Shown here in pieces: positions 44,358 to 53,415 of a stretch of 64,000 bases of DNA. Each line of letters opens with the position of its first letter. Position 1 is the stretch's first letter. The notes beneath the pieces were generated by a model. That model searched no databases and had not been told where the DNA came from. It saw nothing but the letters and a program-made list of their open reading frames with translations. The DNA is taken from NCBI GenBank assembly GCA_003326195.1, contig LXQE01000125.1, positions 225,806 to 289,805 of the forward strand, given 5' to 3'. Source of the stretch: Nostoc punctiforme NIES-2108 (GTDB lineage: Bacteria; Cyanobacteriota; Cyanobacteriia; Cyanobacteriales; Nostocaceae). The position numbers were made by a program, and so were the translations under genes.

Positions 44358-44699
44358 ATGCACGAATTTGGAATTACCCAAAATATTGTGGCAATTGTGA
44401 CTGAAAATGCCAAAGGCGCAAAAGTGCAGCGAGTTTTATTAGAAATTGGCAAACTTTCAGCCATTATGCCCGATGCTATCCGATTTTGTTTTGATATTTG
44501 CACTCAAGGTACAGTTTTAGAAGGGGCGGCATTAGAAATTTTGGAAATCCCAGGCTTAGGGCGATGTCGCCAATGTGGTGCAGAAATTTATTTAGATAAA
44601 CCTTATGGAATCTGTAACTGCGGTAGCGTGCAATTAGATTTAATTACTGGTGAAGAACTTAAAATTAAAGAAATAGAAATAGAGGAATTATGTGTGTAA
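44358..44699 (+). CDS. hypA: HypA nickel insertion protein
   Basis: The 113-aa protein starts MHEFGITQNIV with the nickel-binding His2, and has a zinc site CRQCGAEIYLDKPYGICNCG. It delivers nickel to HupL with HypB. Its stop overlaps the hypB start by 10 bp, so the two are coupled. Confidence 0.96.
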   Translation: MHEFGITQNIVAIVTENAKGAKVQRVLLEIGKLSAIMPDAIRFCFDICTQGTVLEGAALEILEIPGLGRCRQCGAEIYLDKPYGICNCGSVQLDLITGEELKIKEIEIEELCV

Positions 44700-45517
44700 C
44701 CTGTGGTTGTTCTGATGATGGCGAAATAAAAATTACAAATTTAGAAACAGATAAAGGTGAACATAATCATACTCACACTTTACCAGATGGTACTGTCATC
44801 ACTCACTCCCACAGTCATGACACTCATATAGAAGCGCCTCAAATTCATGCAAAAATACACAACACAACGATATCTTTAGAACAGGATATATTAGCAAAAA
44901 ATAACCTGCTAGCTGCTCAAAATCGAGGATGGTTTAAAGGTCGAAATATTCTCGCCTTAAATTTGATGAGTTCTCCTGGTGCTGGGAAAACAACTCTTTT
45001 AACGCGAACCATCAATGATTTAAAACATCAATTACCTATCAGTGTCATTGAAGGAGACCAAGAAACTGCTAACGATGCCAAAAAAATTAAAGAAACAGGT
45101 TCTAAGGTCATCCAAATCAATACCGGAACAGGCTGTCATTTAGATGCTTCGATGATAGACAGAGGTTTACAACAACTGAATCCGCCACTAAATTCAGTTG
45201 TGATGATTGAAAATGTCGGAAATTTGGTTTGTCCAGCCTTATTTGATTTAGGAGAACAGGCAAAAGTCGTGATTCTTTCTGTTACAGAAGGAGAAGATAA
45301 GCCGCTAAAATATCCGCACATGTTCCGTGCTAGTGATGTAATGATTATCACTAAAATTGATTTGCTACCTTATGTAGATTTTGATGTGCAAAAATGCATC
45401 GAATATGCTGTGCAGGTGAATCCCAAAATTCAGATTTTTCAGGTTTCTGCAACTACTGGTGTAGGGTTAGATAATTGGTATAAATGGGTAACTGAAAGTT
45501 TACTGTCTAAATGCTAA
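44690..45517 (+). CDS. hypB: HypB GTPase for nickel insertion
   Basis: The 275-aa protein begins MCVTCGCSDD (the CxxCGC high-affinity Ni motif), has a His-rich stretch HNHTHTLPDGTVITHSHSHD, then the GTPase motifs SSPGAGKTTLL and IENVGNLVCP, with TKIDLL for guanine recognition. It drives nickel delivery with HypA and may store Ni through the His tract. It ends the hyp operon. Confidence 0.97.
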   Translation: MCVTCGCSDDGEIKITNLETDKGEHNHTHTLPDGTVITHSHSHDTHIEAPQIHAKIHNTTISLEQDILAKNNLLAAQNRGWFKGRNILALNLMSSPGAGKTTLLTRTINDLKHQLPISVIEGDQETANDAKKIKETGSKVIQINTGTGCHLDASMIDRGLQQLNPPLNSVVMIENVGNLVCPALFDLGEQAKVVILSVTEGEDKPLKYPHMFRASDVMIITKIDLLPYVDFDVQKCIEYAVQVNPKIQIFQVSATTGVGLDNWYKWVTESLLSKC

Positions 45518-46014
45518 AGCGGGGGGAAAGGGGAAAGAAAAAAACTTTAACCCTTACCATTTAACCTTTTCCTCAAACCCGATTCAGAGTTAAAAATGCA
45601 AAAACCGAGAAGTATTGGGTTAGGTTATTCTTAGGCTTTTCGAGATGATCTGAATTGTCAGGAGAAGCAAAACGGAGCAATTAATTATCCCATTTCGACT
45701 ATTGTTTGCATATCCAACACTAGTAACTCAGTTAGATAATCTCTATAAAATGATTTCTCAAGAACCTAATTAAACAGAATGTCAACCAGCCCACTCTTAT
45801 ATAACTTTATCTCCATTTAACAAAAACACAACCCTACCTTATAGCAAAACCTCTGCGCCCCTCTGTGCTTTCCTTTGCGTACCTACCCTGCGGGAAGGCA
45901 AAGTGCCTATGCGTTTCAAATAAAAGCTGATTTTGATAAAAATTGCAACACCCTGCACTTTTAAAGTACAGGGTGTTAGACAGCGATAAGGATGATTCCC
46001 TGTTTCTATTTACC
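45518..46014. other. Intergenic region after hypB
   Basis: A 497-bp gap between convergent units. Its far side contains the hairpin at 45947-45977; otherwise only degenerate repeat text is seen at about 45850-45920 (CTTTGCGTACCTACCCTGCG). No gene. Confidence 0.4.
45947..45977 (-). terminator. Terminator of the LLM oxidoreductase operon
   Basis: A stem AACACCCTGCACTT / AAGTACAGGGTGTT with one mismatch lies 38 bp after the minus-strand 124-aa gene. On the minus strand it is followed by GCAATTTTT, fitting rho-independent termination. Confidence 0.75.
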
Positions 46015-46389
46015 TCAAAGCCAATCTCGATAAGCAGATATTTCATTTACGCTGATTTCAAACGGCGTCCCTTTGCCAAATGGCGGATAAACGCGGATTT
46101 TGCCATTGCTAGCAAACCGCTCTAACCTATTACCCAGCTGGGGAATATTGCTGACAATATGCCAGTAAGATACTAAGTCAGGGCAGTCAATAATTAATGT
46201 GAGGATGCTAGCATTTGTTGTCAAATACCACTGACAATTAGATAATAGGACTCGCGTAATGCGATCGCAAGCTAGATAAAAGCATCTGCCTGTAGACTGC
46301 TCTAGCTCCATTTGCAGCATTCCATCCTCTTTTGTTACCTCAGTGGGAGGTAAATCATCGGGAGGAAGCAAGTATAGTTTAGAAGACAT
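46015..46389 (-). CDS. Orphan 124-aa protein, paralogue of the one at 26203-26577
   Basis: I do not recognise the family. Shared blocks with the plus-strand gene at 26203-26577 are LACDRITRVLLSNCQWY, LTTNASILTLIIDCPD, and the C-terminal NEISAYRDWL, with similar length and spacing, so the two are clear paralogues. It starts inside the end of the luciferase-like gene (11-bp overlap), so it is translationally coupled to it. It may act with that flavoenzyme (inference). Confidence 0.75.
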   Translation of the reverse strand: MSSKLYLLPPDDLPPTEVTKEDGMLQMELEQSTGRCFYLACDRITRVLLSNCQWYLTTNASILTLIIDCPDLVSYWHIVSNIPQLGNRLERFASNGKIRVYPPFGKGTPFEISVNEISAYRDWL

Positions 46390-47386
46390 AATTTCGCACC
46401 TCTTGGTTGTAGCGCGTCAAACTGTCCAGGTTTTTTTGCAAATCCGCAGACGAAGGTTTGAGTGCTAGCGTACCTAAATTTAATTCGTCCTGAAATTTCT
46501 TGATTTTGTCTCGACAAGTCTCCACATCACCGATAATTGAGTTCTCAATCAAATAATCTTCATCGAAACAAATATTTGTGCGGTCGAATGGTTTTTGGTT
46601 GGGATTTGCACTATTTTGCAATACTTCAGCCGAATTAGCTTTCATTTTCTGGCTAAATTTGCGAACGAAAGGTAACGCTTCACTCACCGCCTCATCGTAT
46701 GTTTTGCCAACAAAAAAGAAGCGTGCCAGCACTAAATTTTCCGCACCACTAGAATTTAAGGCTCGATATTTGGTAACAGTATCCTTCAATCTGTGTAGGG
46801 AAAATGGCGGCCCACCCATCAAGCTAAAGGAATGTTTAGCAGCCAACTCGATACCATCATCACCGCCAGTGGCAACATACACTGGTATTTGACTCTGCAA
46901 TGGTTTTGGATAAATTGTTAAGCGATCGCATTGATAATATCGCCCATTAAATGATACATCAGTTTCATATAAGAGCTTTTGAATCAGTGCGATCGCCTCT
47001 AGCATCTTGGGACGGGATTCACTTGGTAGGGTCGCAAAATGCTTGTTTTGTTGGGGAAAGGGGCCGCCTTTAGCAACTCCAAATAATAATCGTCCATTGC
47101 ACAAGTTATCCAAAGTGGCAATATCTTCCGCCACCCTAATGGGGTTATGGAATGGCAGCAACACCGCCGCCGTGCCTAATTGGATAGTTGAAGTTAATCC
47201 CGCCAAATGTGCCATTAACACCAACATGGACGGGCTGAGATTAGATTCACTAAAATGGTGTTCACTCACCCACGCTTCCTCAAAACCTAAGCTTTCTGCC
47301 TGTTTTACCAGTGCAACTTGCTCAAAGATGGCACGACGAGCATCTTGGTGAAAATTATCGTAATTGCAGAAAATTCCAGTTTTCAT
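46379..47386 (-). CDS. LLM-class flavin-dependent oxidoreductase (luciferase-like)
   Basis: The 335-aa protein is a luciferase-like monooxygenase-fold flavoenzyme: MKTGIFCNYDNFHQDARRAI, FEEAWVSEHHFSESNLSPS, LGTAAVLLPFHNPIRVAED and LLFGVAKGGPFPQQ. The substrate is unknown. ATG 47386 was chosen because homology starts there; the long in-frame upstream extension looks non-coding. The 3' end overlaps the 124-aa orphan by 11 bp. Confidence 0.92.
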   Translation of the reverse strand: MKTGIFCNYDNFHQDARRAIFEQVALVKQAESLGFEEAWVSEHHFSESNLSPSMLVLMAHLAGLTSTIQLGTAAVLLPFHNPIRVAEDIATLDNLCNGRLLFGVAKGGPFPQQNKHFATLPSESRPKMLEAIALIQKLLYETDVSFNGRYYQCDRLTIYPKPLQSQIPVYVATGGDDGIELAAKHSFSLMGGPPFSLHRLKDTVTKYRALNSSGAENLVLARFFFVGKTYDEAVSEALPFVRKFSQKMKANSAEVLQNSANPNQKPFDRTNICFDEDYLIENSIIGDVETCRDKIKKFQDELNLGTLALKPSSADLQKNLDSLTRYNQEVRNYVF

Positions 47387-47534
47387 TACTTGCGTTGATA
47401 CTTTGTATTCACCGTAGGTGCTGATTATTCTAGTGGTCGATAGGTTTGTAGTAAGCACTTTAGTGCTTAAATATTTGAGGAATAAAGTCCTCTCTACAAA
47501 AGCATTTACCCCTCTCAATTAATGCGATGAATCA

Positions 47535-47897
47535 CTAAGTCGCAACCCACTGCAACTCCAACCATAGGCGTGGGTTGTTCTCTTTGACCTTCGACATCGG
47601 ATCGCGCAACAATCGCTTGGCATTCATGCAAACAACCTGGATTAGACCCATATTGTCTGCTACTTCTCTGAGTATTTCTTTTTGAGCTTGCACACAGGAA
47701 ATCATTTCGTCAGAGCAATAAATTCCTATATATTGCAAACGTCTAGCAGGTCGTCCCCAAAAACAGGTGATGACTTTCACATAACACCCATCCAGCAATT
47801 CTCCAACTTGCGGGTAGTAATGGTTGACGACTCTTGTGAATTCTTTGGCTAAGATATCTTCAGCAATCATTGGAACTGATATTTCTGTAGCGTCCAT
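47535..47897 (-). CDS. Hypothetical protein
   Basis: The 120-aa soluble protein (with LAKEFTRVVNHYYPQVG, CFWGRPARRLQYIGIYCSDE, LRLWLELQWVAT-like end) has no family that I recognise. ATG 47897 is three bases after an alternative GTG. It lies upstream of the luciferase-like gene, 148 bp away, on the same strand and could be co-transcribed. Confidence 0.6.
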   Translation of the reverse strand: MDATEISVPMIAEDILAKEFTRVVNHYYPQVGELLDGCYVKVITCFWGRPARRLQYIGIYCSDEMISCVQAQKEILREVADNMGLIQVVCMNAKRLLRDPMSKVKENNPRLWLELQWVAT

Positions 47898-48239
47898 CAC
47901 GCTATTTAATATAACATAATTTTATCAATTAAGTATGACAAAATAGTGTATTAAGTTTGAATAAAATATTAAATATTACATAAAAAAAGAGGCGTACCTT
48001 ATTCGGTATCACCTCAGATTTGCGTAAAGCATCTTTATATTCAAAATCCAAAATCCAAAATTCGTAATTCGTAATAATAATTCGCAAGCTCGCCAACGTA
48101 ATTATGTTATATATAGATTGGGTTTAAACCCTACCCATAATAAATACTACAACTTTTAGAGGTTGTTGACTCTAGGTCTTGATTTAATTACGAATTACAA
48201 ATTATTCTTGAATTCTAACTTTTGAATTTTTAATTATTA
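47898..48239. other. Intergenic region with STRR remnants
   Basis: A 342-bp AT-rich gap. Degenerate heptamers (TTCAAAATCCAAAATCCAAA and ATTCGTAATTCGTAAT) lie at about 48038-48078. No gene is seen. Confidence 0.4.
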
Positions 48240-48551
48240 TTAGCGAGCATTGCGTTCACAAACTAAAACCTCTGCGATGATATCCGGCAAATTTACAAAG
48301 TCTGTAAATCCTTCAGAACCACGGATTGGTGAAATAAATGTATAGTTTGGATCGCACACTCCATTGTCATATACTTGAATAAACCACCTATCGGGAAATC
48401 CTTCTATACCTAGTTCCACAGTGTACCAACTCTCGCCAATTAGACGAGAGCTAAAGATTGTGAACCACTCTCTGTTCTCTTCTGAAATATTCCAGTCTGC
48501 CATGAGCAGTTCTAAAGCTATTTGTCCCGCATCTGTTGAAGTCAACAACAT
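48240..48551 (-). CDS. Hypothetical protein
   Basis: The 103-aa acidic soluble protein (GQIALELLMADWNISEENRE, GESWYTVELGIEGFPDRWFIQVYDNG) is not recognised as a named family. It follows the next gene upstream by only 2 bp, so it is part of a three-gene minus-strand unit. Confidence 0.65.
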   Translation of the reverse strand: MLLTSTDAGQIALELLMADWNISEENREWFTIFSSRLIGESWYTVELGIEGFPDRWFIQVYDNGVCDPNYTFISPIRGSEGFTDFVNLPDIIAEVLVCERNAR

Positions 48552-48553
48552 TT

Positions 48554-48856
48554 TTACTCCTTATTTGCAACTTCAGGATTTGCAACTTCAGGATTTGCAA
48601 CTTCAGTATTGGGAACTTCCGGGTATAAACCTAATTCTTTAGCTAGCTCACGTGCCACAAAAAATAAAAATTGGGCACCATCTTGATTGCCTTCATGGGC
48701 AAACATAGTTGCTACTTGTAACATTGTTTGTACTAAACCAGAATCAATCAATTCTGGTTTAGATTCCAAAATTTCTGGTTCTTGACCATTAGGACATCTG
48801 AGTAACTCATCAATCAGATTAAAATACAAGCTTTGGCGTTGTTCTTGGTCTGTCAT
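48554..48856 (-). CDS. Small helical protein with C-terminal pentapeptide-like repeat
   Basis: The 100-aa protein resembles the N-terminal helical leader found before CHAT or TPR regions in many cyanobacterial proteins (YFNLIDELLRCPNGQEPEIL, LIDSGLVQTMLQVATMFAHEGNQ). Here it stands alone and ends in TEVANPEVANPEVANKE, encoded by a 15-bp DNA repeat at 48559-48609. ATG 48856 was preferred to an in-frame start 20 codons upstream. Function unknown. Confidence 0.65.
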   Translation of the reverse strand: MTDQEQRQSLYFNLIDELLRCPNGQEPEILESKPELIDSGLVQTMLQVATMFAHEGNQDGAQFLFFVARELAKELGLYPEVPNTEVANPEVANPEVANKE

Positions 48857-48891
48857 GGTAATTTTCTTGATTTTAGTAAATTGTGAATAAG

Positions 48892-49314
48892 TTACTGTTC
48901 GATACTTTGGTGCCACAGTCTTTCCAACATTTCAACTTGTTCTTTTAAAACAGCAGCACGATGAACCAGATATCTGTCGTAAAAAAGAATCCCTAACCCA
49001 ACACAAATCGGGGTTAACAAGAAGAACCATTGCAGGATAGTGGCAAATTTATATTGTTCAGCAACAGCAAGCATTTGATGAACCACATTACGATCGGAGG
49101 ATTGAATGCTAGTCTGAGGGGAATGTGTACCCTCTGTCTGGGGAGCCAAGGCGGGAGCATCTGTAGTTGTGTTGTTAACTTCGTAAGCTAAATTCTGAGA
49201 TTTTACTAACTCCAGATGTCGCTCCCAAATTATGCCAAATACTACTAGTCCTGGTGAAAGCATTACTAAAGTAACGACGCAAACTGTAAGAACATTTAAA
49301 AGTTTGGCTTTCAT
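48892..49314 (-). CDS. Two-segment membrane protein
   Basis: The 140-aa protein has membrane segments at about residues 7-28 (LNVLTVCVVTLVMLSPGLVV) and 90-112 (ATILQWFFLLTPICVGLGIL), joined by a polar loop rich in Thr and Ser, with a coiled C-terminus (LKEQVEMLERLW). I do not recognise a family. It is the first gene of the minus-strand unit with the two small genes that follow. Confidence 0.65.
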   Translation of the reverse strand: MKAKLLNVLTVCVVTLVMLSPGLVVFGIIWERHLELVKSQNLAYEVNNTTTDAPALAPQTEGTHSPQTSIQSSDRNVVHQMLAVAEQYKFATILQWFFLLTPICVGLGILFYDRYLVHRAAVLKEQVEMLERLWHQSIEQ

Positions 49315-49800
49315 CTTGGCTCTCCCTTGCTAGGTAGTATGCACCCAGTAAGAAAATATCTTTTGCTGTTTATCTAAAGTAGTTATATAATTTCTACCTC
49401 TCAAACAGTTTTGATATTAAAATATGTGTAATCGGTAATTTTTACAATCATTAGTTGCCAGTTATTTTTCTCGTCACTACTGACTACTGACTAATAAAAA
49501 GTTACCACCCTTTTCACAAAACATAGGATTATTCAGTCAGAAAGAACGCACTTGATTCGGGAATCTGCTTTCATCCTACTCTCAAAAGGGAGATTAAGAA
49601 GTCCCCCCTAGTTCACTCAGCTTGCGCTCAGGAATGTTGGGGGGTAGAGGGGAATCTCTGCGTAAATCCTATACGATTTATATCAGCCACTCTCCACAAA
49701 ACAGTTTACCCCAGCCCTGTTAAGATTATTAAATTCATTAAAATAGTACTCAAAGTCTGTAATCCTTACCTGATAATAATTTTAAAAAATTATTGGGGTA

Positions 49801-49865
49801 TGGGTGCTAGTGTTTTTCGGATGGGGTTCTAGTATTTTCGAGGTGGGGTTCTGGCGTTTTTGCAC
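49801..49865. repeat. Three-copy degenerate 22-bp tandem repeat
   Basis: Units TGGGTGCTAGTGTTTTTCGG, TGGGGTTCTAGTATTTTCGA and TGGGGTTCTGGCGTTTTTGC follow each other, each about 22 bp long. No gene covers them. Confidence 0.75.
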
Positions 49866-50086
49866 TCAATCTCAAAGCAATGTAGGTAATGGTTAAAGGC
49901 TGTTTTAGATGCAAATTTAGACTGGTAAAATCTGCACTCAACAGAAAATATCAATGTCTCTTGATAAAGATAGACTAACAAATTAGGAAAAGCAATTAAA
50001 TGTTTTAAAAGTAAATTCTATTTTTATAACAAATAGAAAATCATGGCAAAAGCTATTCATATATACAGAATTAAAAAAGTTGAATT

Positions 50087-50158
50087 TTCACCGAAGAGGC
50101 AATAGTCAGCCATTCCAAATGGTAAAATAGAAGAATGGTAAGCTAGCCCTCTGGTGAA
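50087..50158 (+). promoter_or_regulatory. Possible structured leader upstream of cysK
   Basis: TTCACC...AGAGGC at 50087-50100 is complementary to CCTCTGGTGAA at 50148-50158, with an inner AGCCATTC / GAATGGT pairing. The strand is assigned from cysK. This may be a folded untranslated RNA or just a small repeat; it does not match a riboswitch I know. Confidence 0.3.
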
Positions 50159-50335
50159 GTGGCAATCATTGGGAACATCTAATAAAGGTTCTTTCTAAAC
50201 TTTCATCTTTTGTGGTTCAGTTAGAATACATAGTATATGCATTCATTGGCATTGAACTGCAAAATAAATACATCAAAGCTTATTGTTATCAGTAAATACT
50301 CTGTACTTAAGATTTAGGATTTTAGGGGTTAAATA

Positions 50336-51295
50336 ATGCGGATTGCTCAAGACGTAACAGAACTCATTGGACGAACTCCTTTAGTTCAACTGAACAAGAT
50401 TCCTCAAGCTGAGGGAGTAGTTGCAAGAATAGTTGTTAAATTAGAAGGCATGAACCCAGCGGCTTCGGTGAAAGACCGCATTGGGTTAAGTATGGTACTC
50501 TCAGCAGAAGCCGCTGGCTCAATTTATCCGGGAAAGACCATTTTAGTGGAGCCTACTTCCGGTAATACCGGAATTGCTTTAGCAATGGTAGCAGCAGCAC
50601 GTGGCTACCGTTTGATTTTGACTATGCCAGAAACAATGAGTCAAGAACGACGGGCTATGCTCAGGGCTTATGGTGCTTCTTTAGAGTTGACACCAGGCGC
50701 TGAGGGAATGCGGGGAGCAATTCGCAAAGCCGAAGAAATTGTGGCTAATACTCCTAATGCTTTTATGCTGCAACAGTTCCGCAACCCTGCTAATCCCAAA
50801 GTTCACCAAGAAACTACCGCCGAAGAAATTTGGGCAGATACAGACGGGGAAGTAGATATCGTCATTGCTGGGGTAGGTACTGGTGGAACGATTACTGGGA
50901 TTGCAGAAGTACTCAAACAGCGCAAGAAGACTTTTAAAGCGATCGCAGTTGAACCCAGCAACAGCCCAGTACTCTCTGGTGGTGAAGCCGGGCCACATAA
51001 AATTCAAGGTATTGGGGCCGGATTTATCCCAGATGTTCTCCGTCTGGAATTGGTTGATGAAGTAATTAGAGTCAGCGATGAACAAGCGATCGCTTATGGG
51101 CGACGTTTGGCAAAAGAAGAAGGCTTATTATCTGGGATATCATCTGGTGCAGCTTTGTGTGCCGCAATTCAAGTCGGTAAACGTCCAGAAAATGCCGGAC
51201 GTTTAATTGTGATGATTCAGCCTTCCTTTGGCGAACGTTATCTCAGCACACCCATGTTTCAAGATTTGTCTTTAGAAACTGCTGGTGTGCGTTAA
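50336..51295 (+). CDS. cysK: Cysteine synthase A (O-acetylserine sulfhydrylase)
   Basis: The 319-aa PLP enzyme has the Schiff-base lysine in ASVKDRI (Lys46), the substrate loop [22 protein letters not shown] for phosphate binding and GIGAGFIP. It makes cysteine from O-acetylserine and sulfide. It is complete, and stands alone in its transcription unit. Confidence 0.95.
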   Translation: MRIAQDVTELIGRTPLVQLNKIPQAEGVVARIVVKLEGMNPAASVKDRIGLSMVLSAEAAGSIYPGKTILVEPTSGNTGIALAMVAAARGYRLILTMPETMSQERRAMLRAYGASLELTPGAEGMRGAIRKAEEIVANTPNAFMLQQFRNPANPKVHQETTAEEIWADTDGEVDIVIAGVGTGGTITGIAEVLKQRKKTFKAIAVEPSNSPVLSGGEAGPHKIQGIGAGFIPDVLRLELVDEVIRVSDEQAIAYGRRLAKEEGLLSGISSGAALCAAIQVGKRPENAGRLIVMIQPSFGERYLSTPMFQDLSLETAGVR

Positions 51296-51887
51296 GCAAA
51301 TAGGGGGACAAGAGAGCAACGAATCATCTCTGTCCTTCTCATTTGGCTCTTATATAAATTAATACAACTTACTTTTTGAGTTACCTTTTGAGGTGCGATC
51401 GCATCCCATATTACGTTATTAGTGCTTCTAACTCTTTGGCGCTCACACAGTTGAGTAAATATTGCTACGCTCATTTCCCCTAAAAACAGTGGGATTCTTG
51501 TGCGGAATTTGCTTATGTCGGGTTGCCCCGATTACAGGTCTTACAGTTCATGCCTACCCATTTATAGATATAGTGCTTCTGGGTTGAGTGCAATACAGAC
51601 CTAACAAAAACAGCCCTTACCCTGACAAAAAGATTTATTTTATCGAAACTCTTGCTGTCTCCGTGGGTAAAGATTAACATATCTGTGGGCAGAAGCAATA
51701 TCTCGTTAAATCAACCACAACAATAGTGAAAACCTTGCGCTGTCTATTTTAAATCTTGTTTAGCACCAGCTAACCTTATCTGCATATAGTGACTTAAGAC
51801 CATTACCTGCTAGGTTATAAATCAGTACAGACTATACTATAGAAAATTTAGTCAAAATTTTTTACAGCTTTAAAATCAGAGGTATCA
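51296..51887. other. Intergenic region between cysK and the NYN gene
   Basis: A 592-bp AT-rich gap. Short minus-strand open frames exist but lack family features or ribosome sites. It probably holds the NYN gene promoter. Nothing further seen. Confidence 0.4.
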
Positions 51888-52583
51888 ATGATTATAACTA
51901 ATTTTAGCAAACAAAGAAATGAATTTAAGGAATCTAAAGTACTCAAAGCGAAACCACATTGGCAAGGGCAAAATTTGAGCGATGCTGCTGTAAAAGGTAA
52001 AGATACCAAGATGCGAGATCCTGCACCTGATAGTTTGATTTTGAATAACTTAAATCGTGGTCGAGTTGCTATTTTTATTGATGGCTTAAGCCTGTTCCAT
52101 ACAGCCTTACAACTCGGCATAGAAATTGACTACGTTAAATTGCTTTGTCATTTAACCAGCGGTTCCAGACTCTTGCGTGCTTTCTTTTATACTGGAGTTG
52201 ATATAAGTAATGAAAAGCAACAGGGTTTTCTATTGTGGATGCGTCGTAATGGCTATCGCGTAGTGGCAAAGGATCTTGTTGCGCCAGCAGAGAATTTCAA
52301 AAAATCAAATCTGAATGTAGAAATTGCTGTAGACATGATAACTTTAGCTCCTTACTATGACACAGCGGTTTTAGTCAGTGGCGATGGAGATTTAGCTTAT
52401 GCGGTGAACGCTGTCAGCAGAATGGGCGTTCGGGTAGAAGTAGTCAGTCTGCAAACAACGACTAGTGAAAGCTTGATTGATGTTGCTGACTGCTTCATTG
52501 ACCTCGATAGTATTAAAACACACATTCAAAAAGATTCTAATCTTGGCTATAGTTATCGCACGTCGTCAAATTCAAACCTCTAA
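51888..52583 (+). CDS. NYN domain (LabA/DUF88) PIN-like ribonuclease-fold protein
   Basis: The 231-aa protein has an N-terminal tail of about 60 residues, then a LabA-type NYN domain: RVAIFIDGLSLFHTALQLG with the first catalytic Asp, LNVEIAVDMITLAPYYDTAVLVSGDGDLAYAV with the acidic cluster, and VVSLQTTTSESLIDVADCFIDL. LabA affects circadian output in Synechococcus, but this protein's role is unknown. NYN domains act on RNA. Confidence 0.9.
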   Translation: MIITNFSKQRNEFKESKVLKAKPHWQGQNLSDAAVKGKDTKMRDPAPDSLILNNLNRGRVAIFIDGLSLFHTALQLGIEIDYVKLLCHLTSGSRLLRAFFYTGVDISNEKQQGFLLWMRRNGYRVVAKDLVAPAENFKKSNLNVEIAVDMITLAPYYDTAVLVSGDGDLAYAVNAVSRMGVRVEVVSLQTTTSESLIDVADCFIDLDSIKTHIQKDSNLGYSYRTSSNSNL

Positions 52584-52699
52584 TTAACAAGAGGTGGAGA
52601 GTGGGAGACACAGGGACGCAGTGAAAGATATCTTTGTGTCTCCTTTTCCCCGTGACTTCGTGATCTGCTTTGCCCATTTTGCTCGACTTTATATTTCAG

Positions 52700-53410
52700 A
52701 TGGATATTTTAATAGTTGAAGATGAACCAGAAATTGCTCATTTAATTGAACTCTCTTTAGAAAAAGAAGGATTTTTTTGTCGCACTAGCCGCGATGGCAT
52801 GAATGCTTTGCGGATGTTTCAAGAGCAACCACCGGATTTAATCATTTTAGATTTAATGATTCCTGGTTTGGATGGATTGGAAGTTTGTGCCCGAATTCGC
52901 CAGAAACCAGGTGCAAAAGATCCTTACATTCTAATGCTCACGGCTAAGGGTGAGGAAATCGATCGCGTCATTGGTCTATCTACTGGTGCTGATGATTATA
53001 TGGTCAAACCCTTTAGCCCCAGAGAGTTGGTAGCTAGGGTGCGGGCACTATTACGGCGTAGCCTCCGCCAAGGGGGACAACATCAAGTCAATCGTACCCA
53101 ACACTTTATTGTCGATGTAGACCAGCGCACTGCCAGTCGCCAGATAAATTCTCAAGAAGTTGAAATTTTGGACTTAACTACCTTAGAATTTAACTTGCTA
53201 ACCACCTTTGTCAGCAATCCGGGTCGAGTTTGGAACCGCACTCAACTAATTGATAAACTTTGGGGAGATAATTTTTTTGGCGATGAACGAGTGGTAGATA
53301 CTCATGTAGCTCGGTTGCGAAAAAAGATTGAACCCGATCCGGCAAATCCTACTTTTATAAAAACTGTTGTTGGGGTGGGCTATAAATTTGAAGATCCTCT
53401 GGTAGCGTAA
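52700..53410 (+). CDS. OmpR-family response regulator
   Basis: The 236-aa protein has a receiver domain with acidic pocket EDE near residues 7-9, phosphorylated Asp51 (IILDLMIPGLDG), Lys in YMVKPFSPREL, and a C-terminal winged helix (LEFNLLTTFVSNPGRVW, VDTHVARLRKKIEPDP). ATG 52700 is chosen; an in-frame TTG lies ten codons upstream. The cognate kinase follows 5 bp later in the same operon. Confidence 0.95.
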   Translation: MDILIVEDEPEIAHLIELSLEKEGFFCRTSRDGMNALRMFQEQPPDLIILDLMIPGLDGLEVCARIRQKPGAKDPYILMLTAKGEEIDRVIGLSTGADDYMVKPFSPRELVARVRALLRRSLRQGGQHQVNRTQHFIVDVDQRTASRQINSQEVEILDLTTLEFNLLTTFVSNPGRVWNRTQLIDKLWGDNFFGDERVVDTHVARLRKKIEPDPANPTFIKTVVGVGYKFEDPLVA

Positions 53411-53415
53411 ATGTT

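Larger units (their letters stand above)
49315..50335. other. Long intergenic region upstream of cysK
   Basis: A 1,021-bp gap between divergent genes. It contains the 22-bp repeat at 49801-49865 and a possible folded leader at about 50087-50158, described separately. The rest is AT-rich with no open frame of interest. Confidence 0.4.

Noticed and set aside
50681..51085. 134-codon minus-strand open frame inside cysK
   Set aside because: Antisense to a fully conserved PLP enzyme, with no family pattern of its own.
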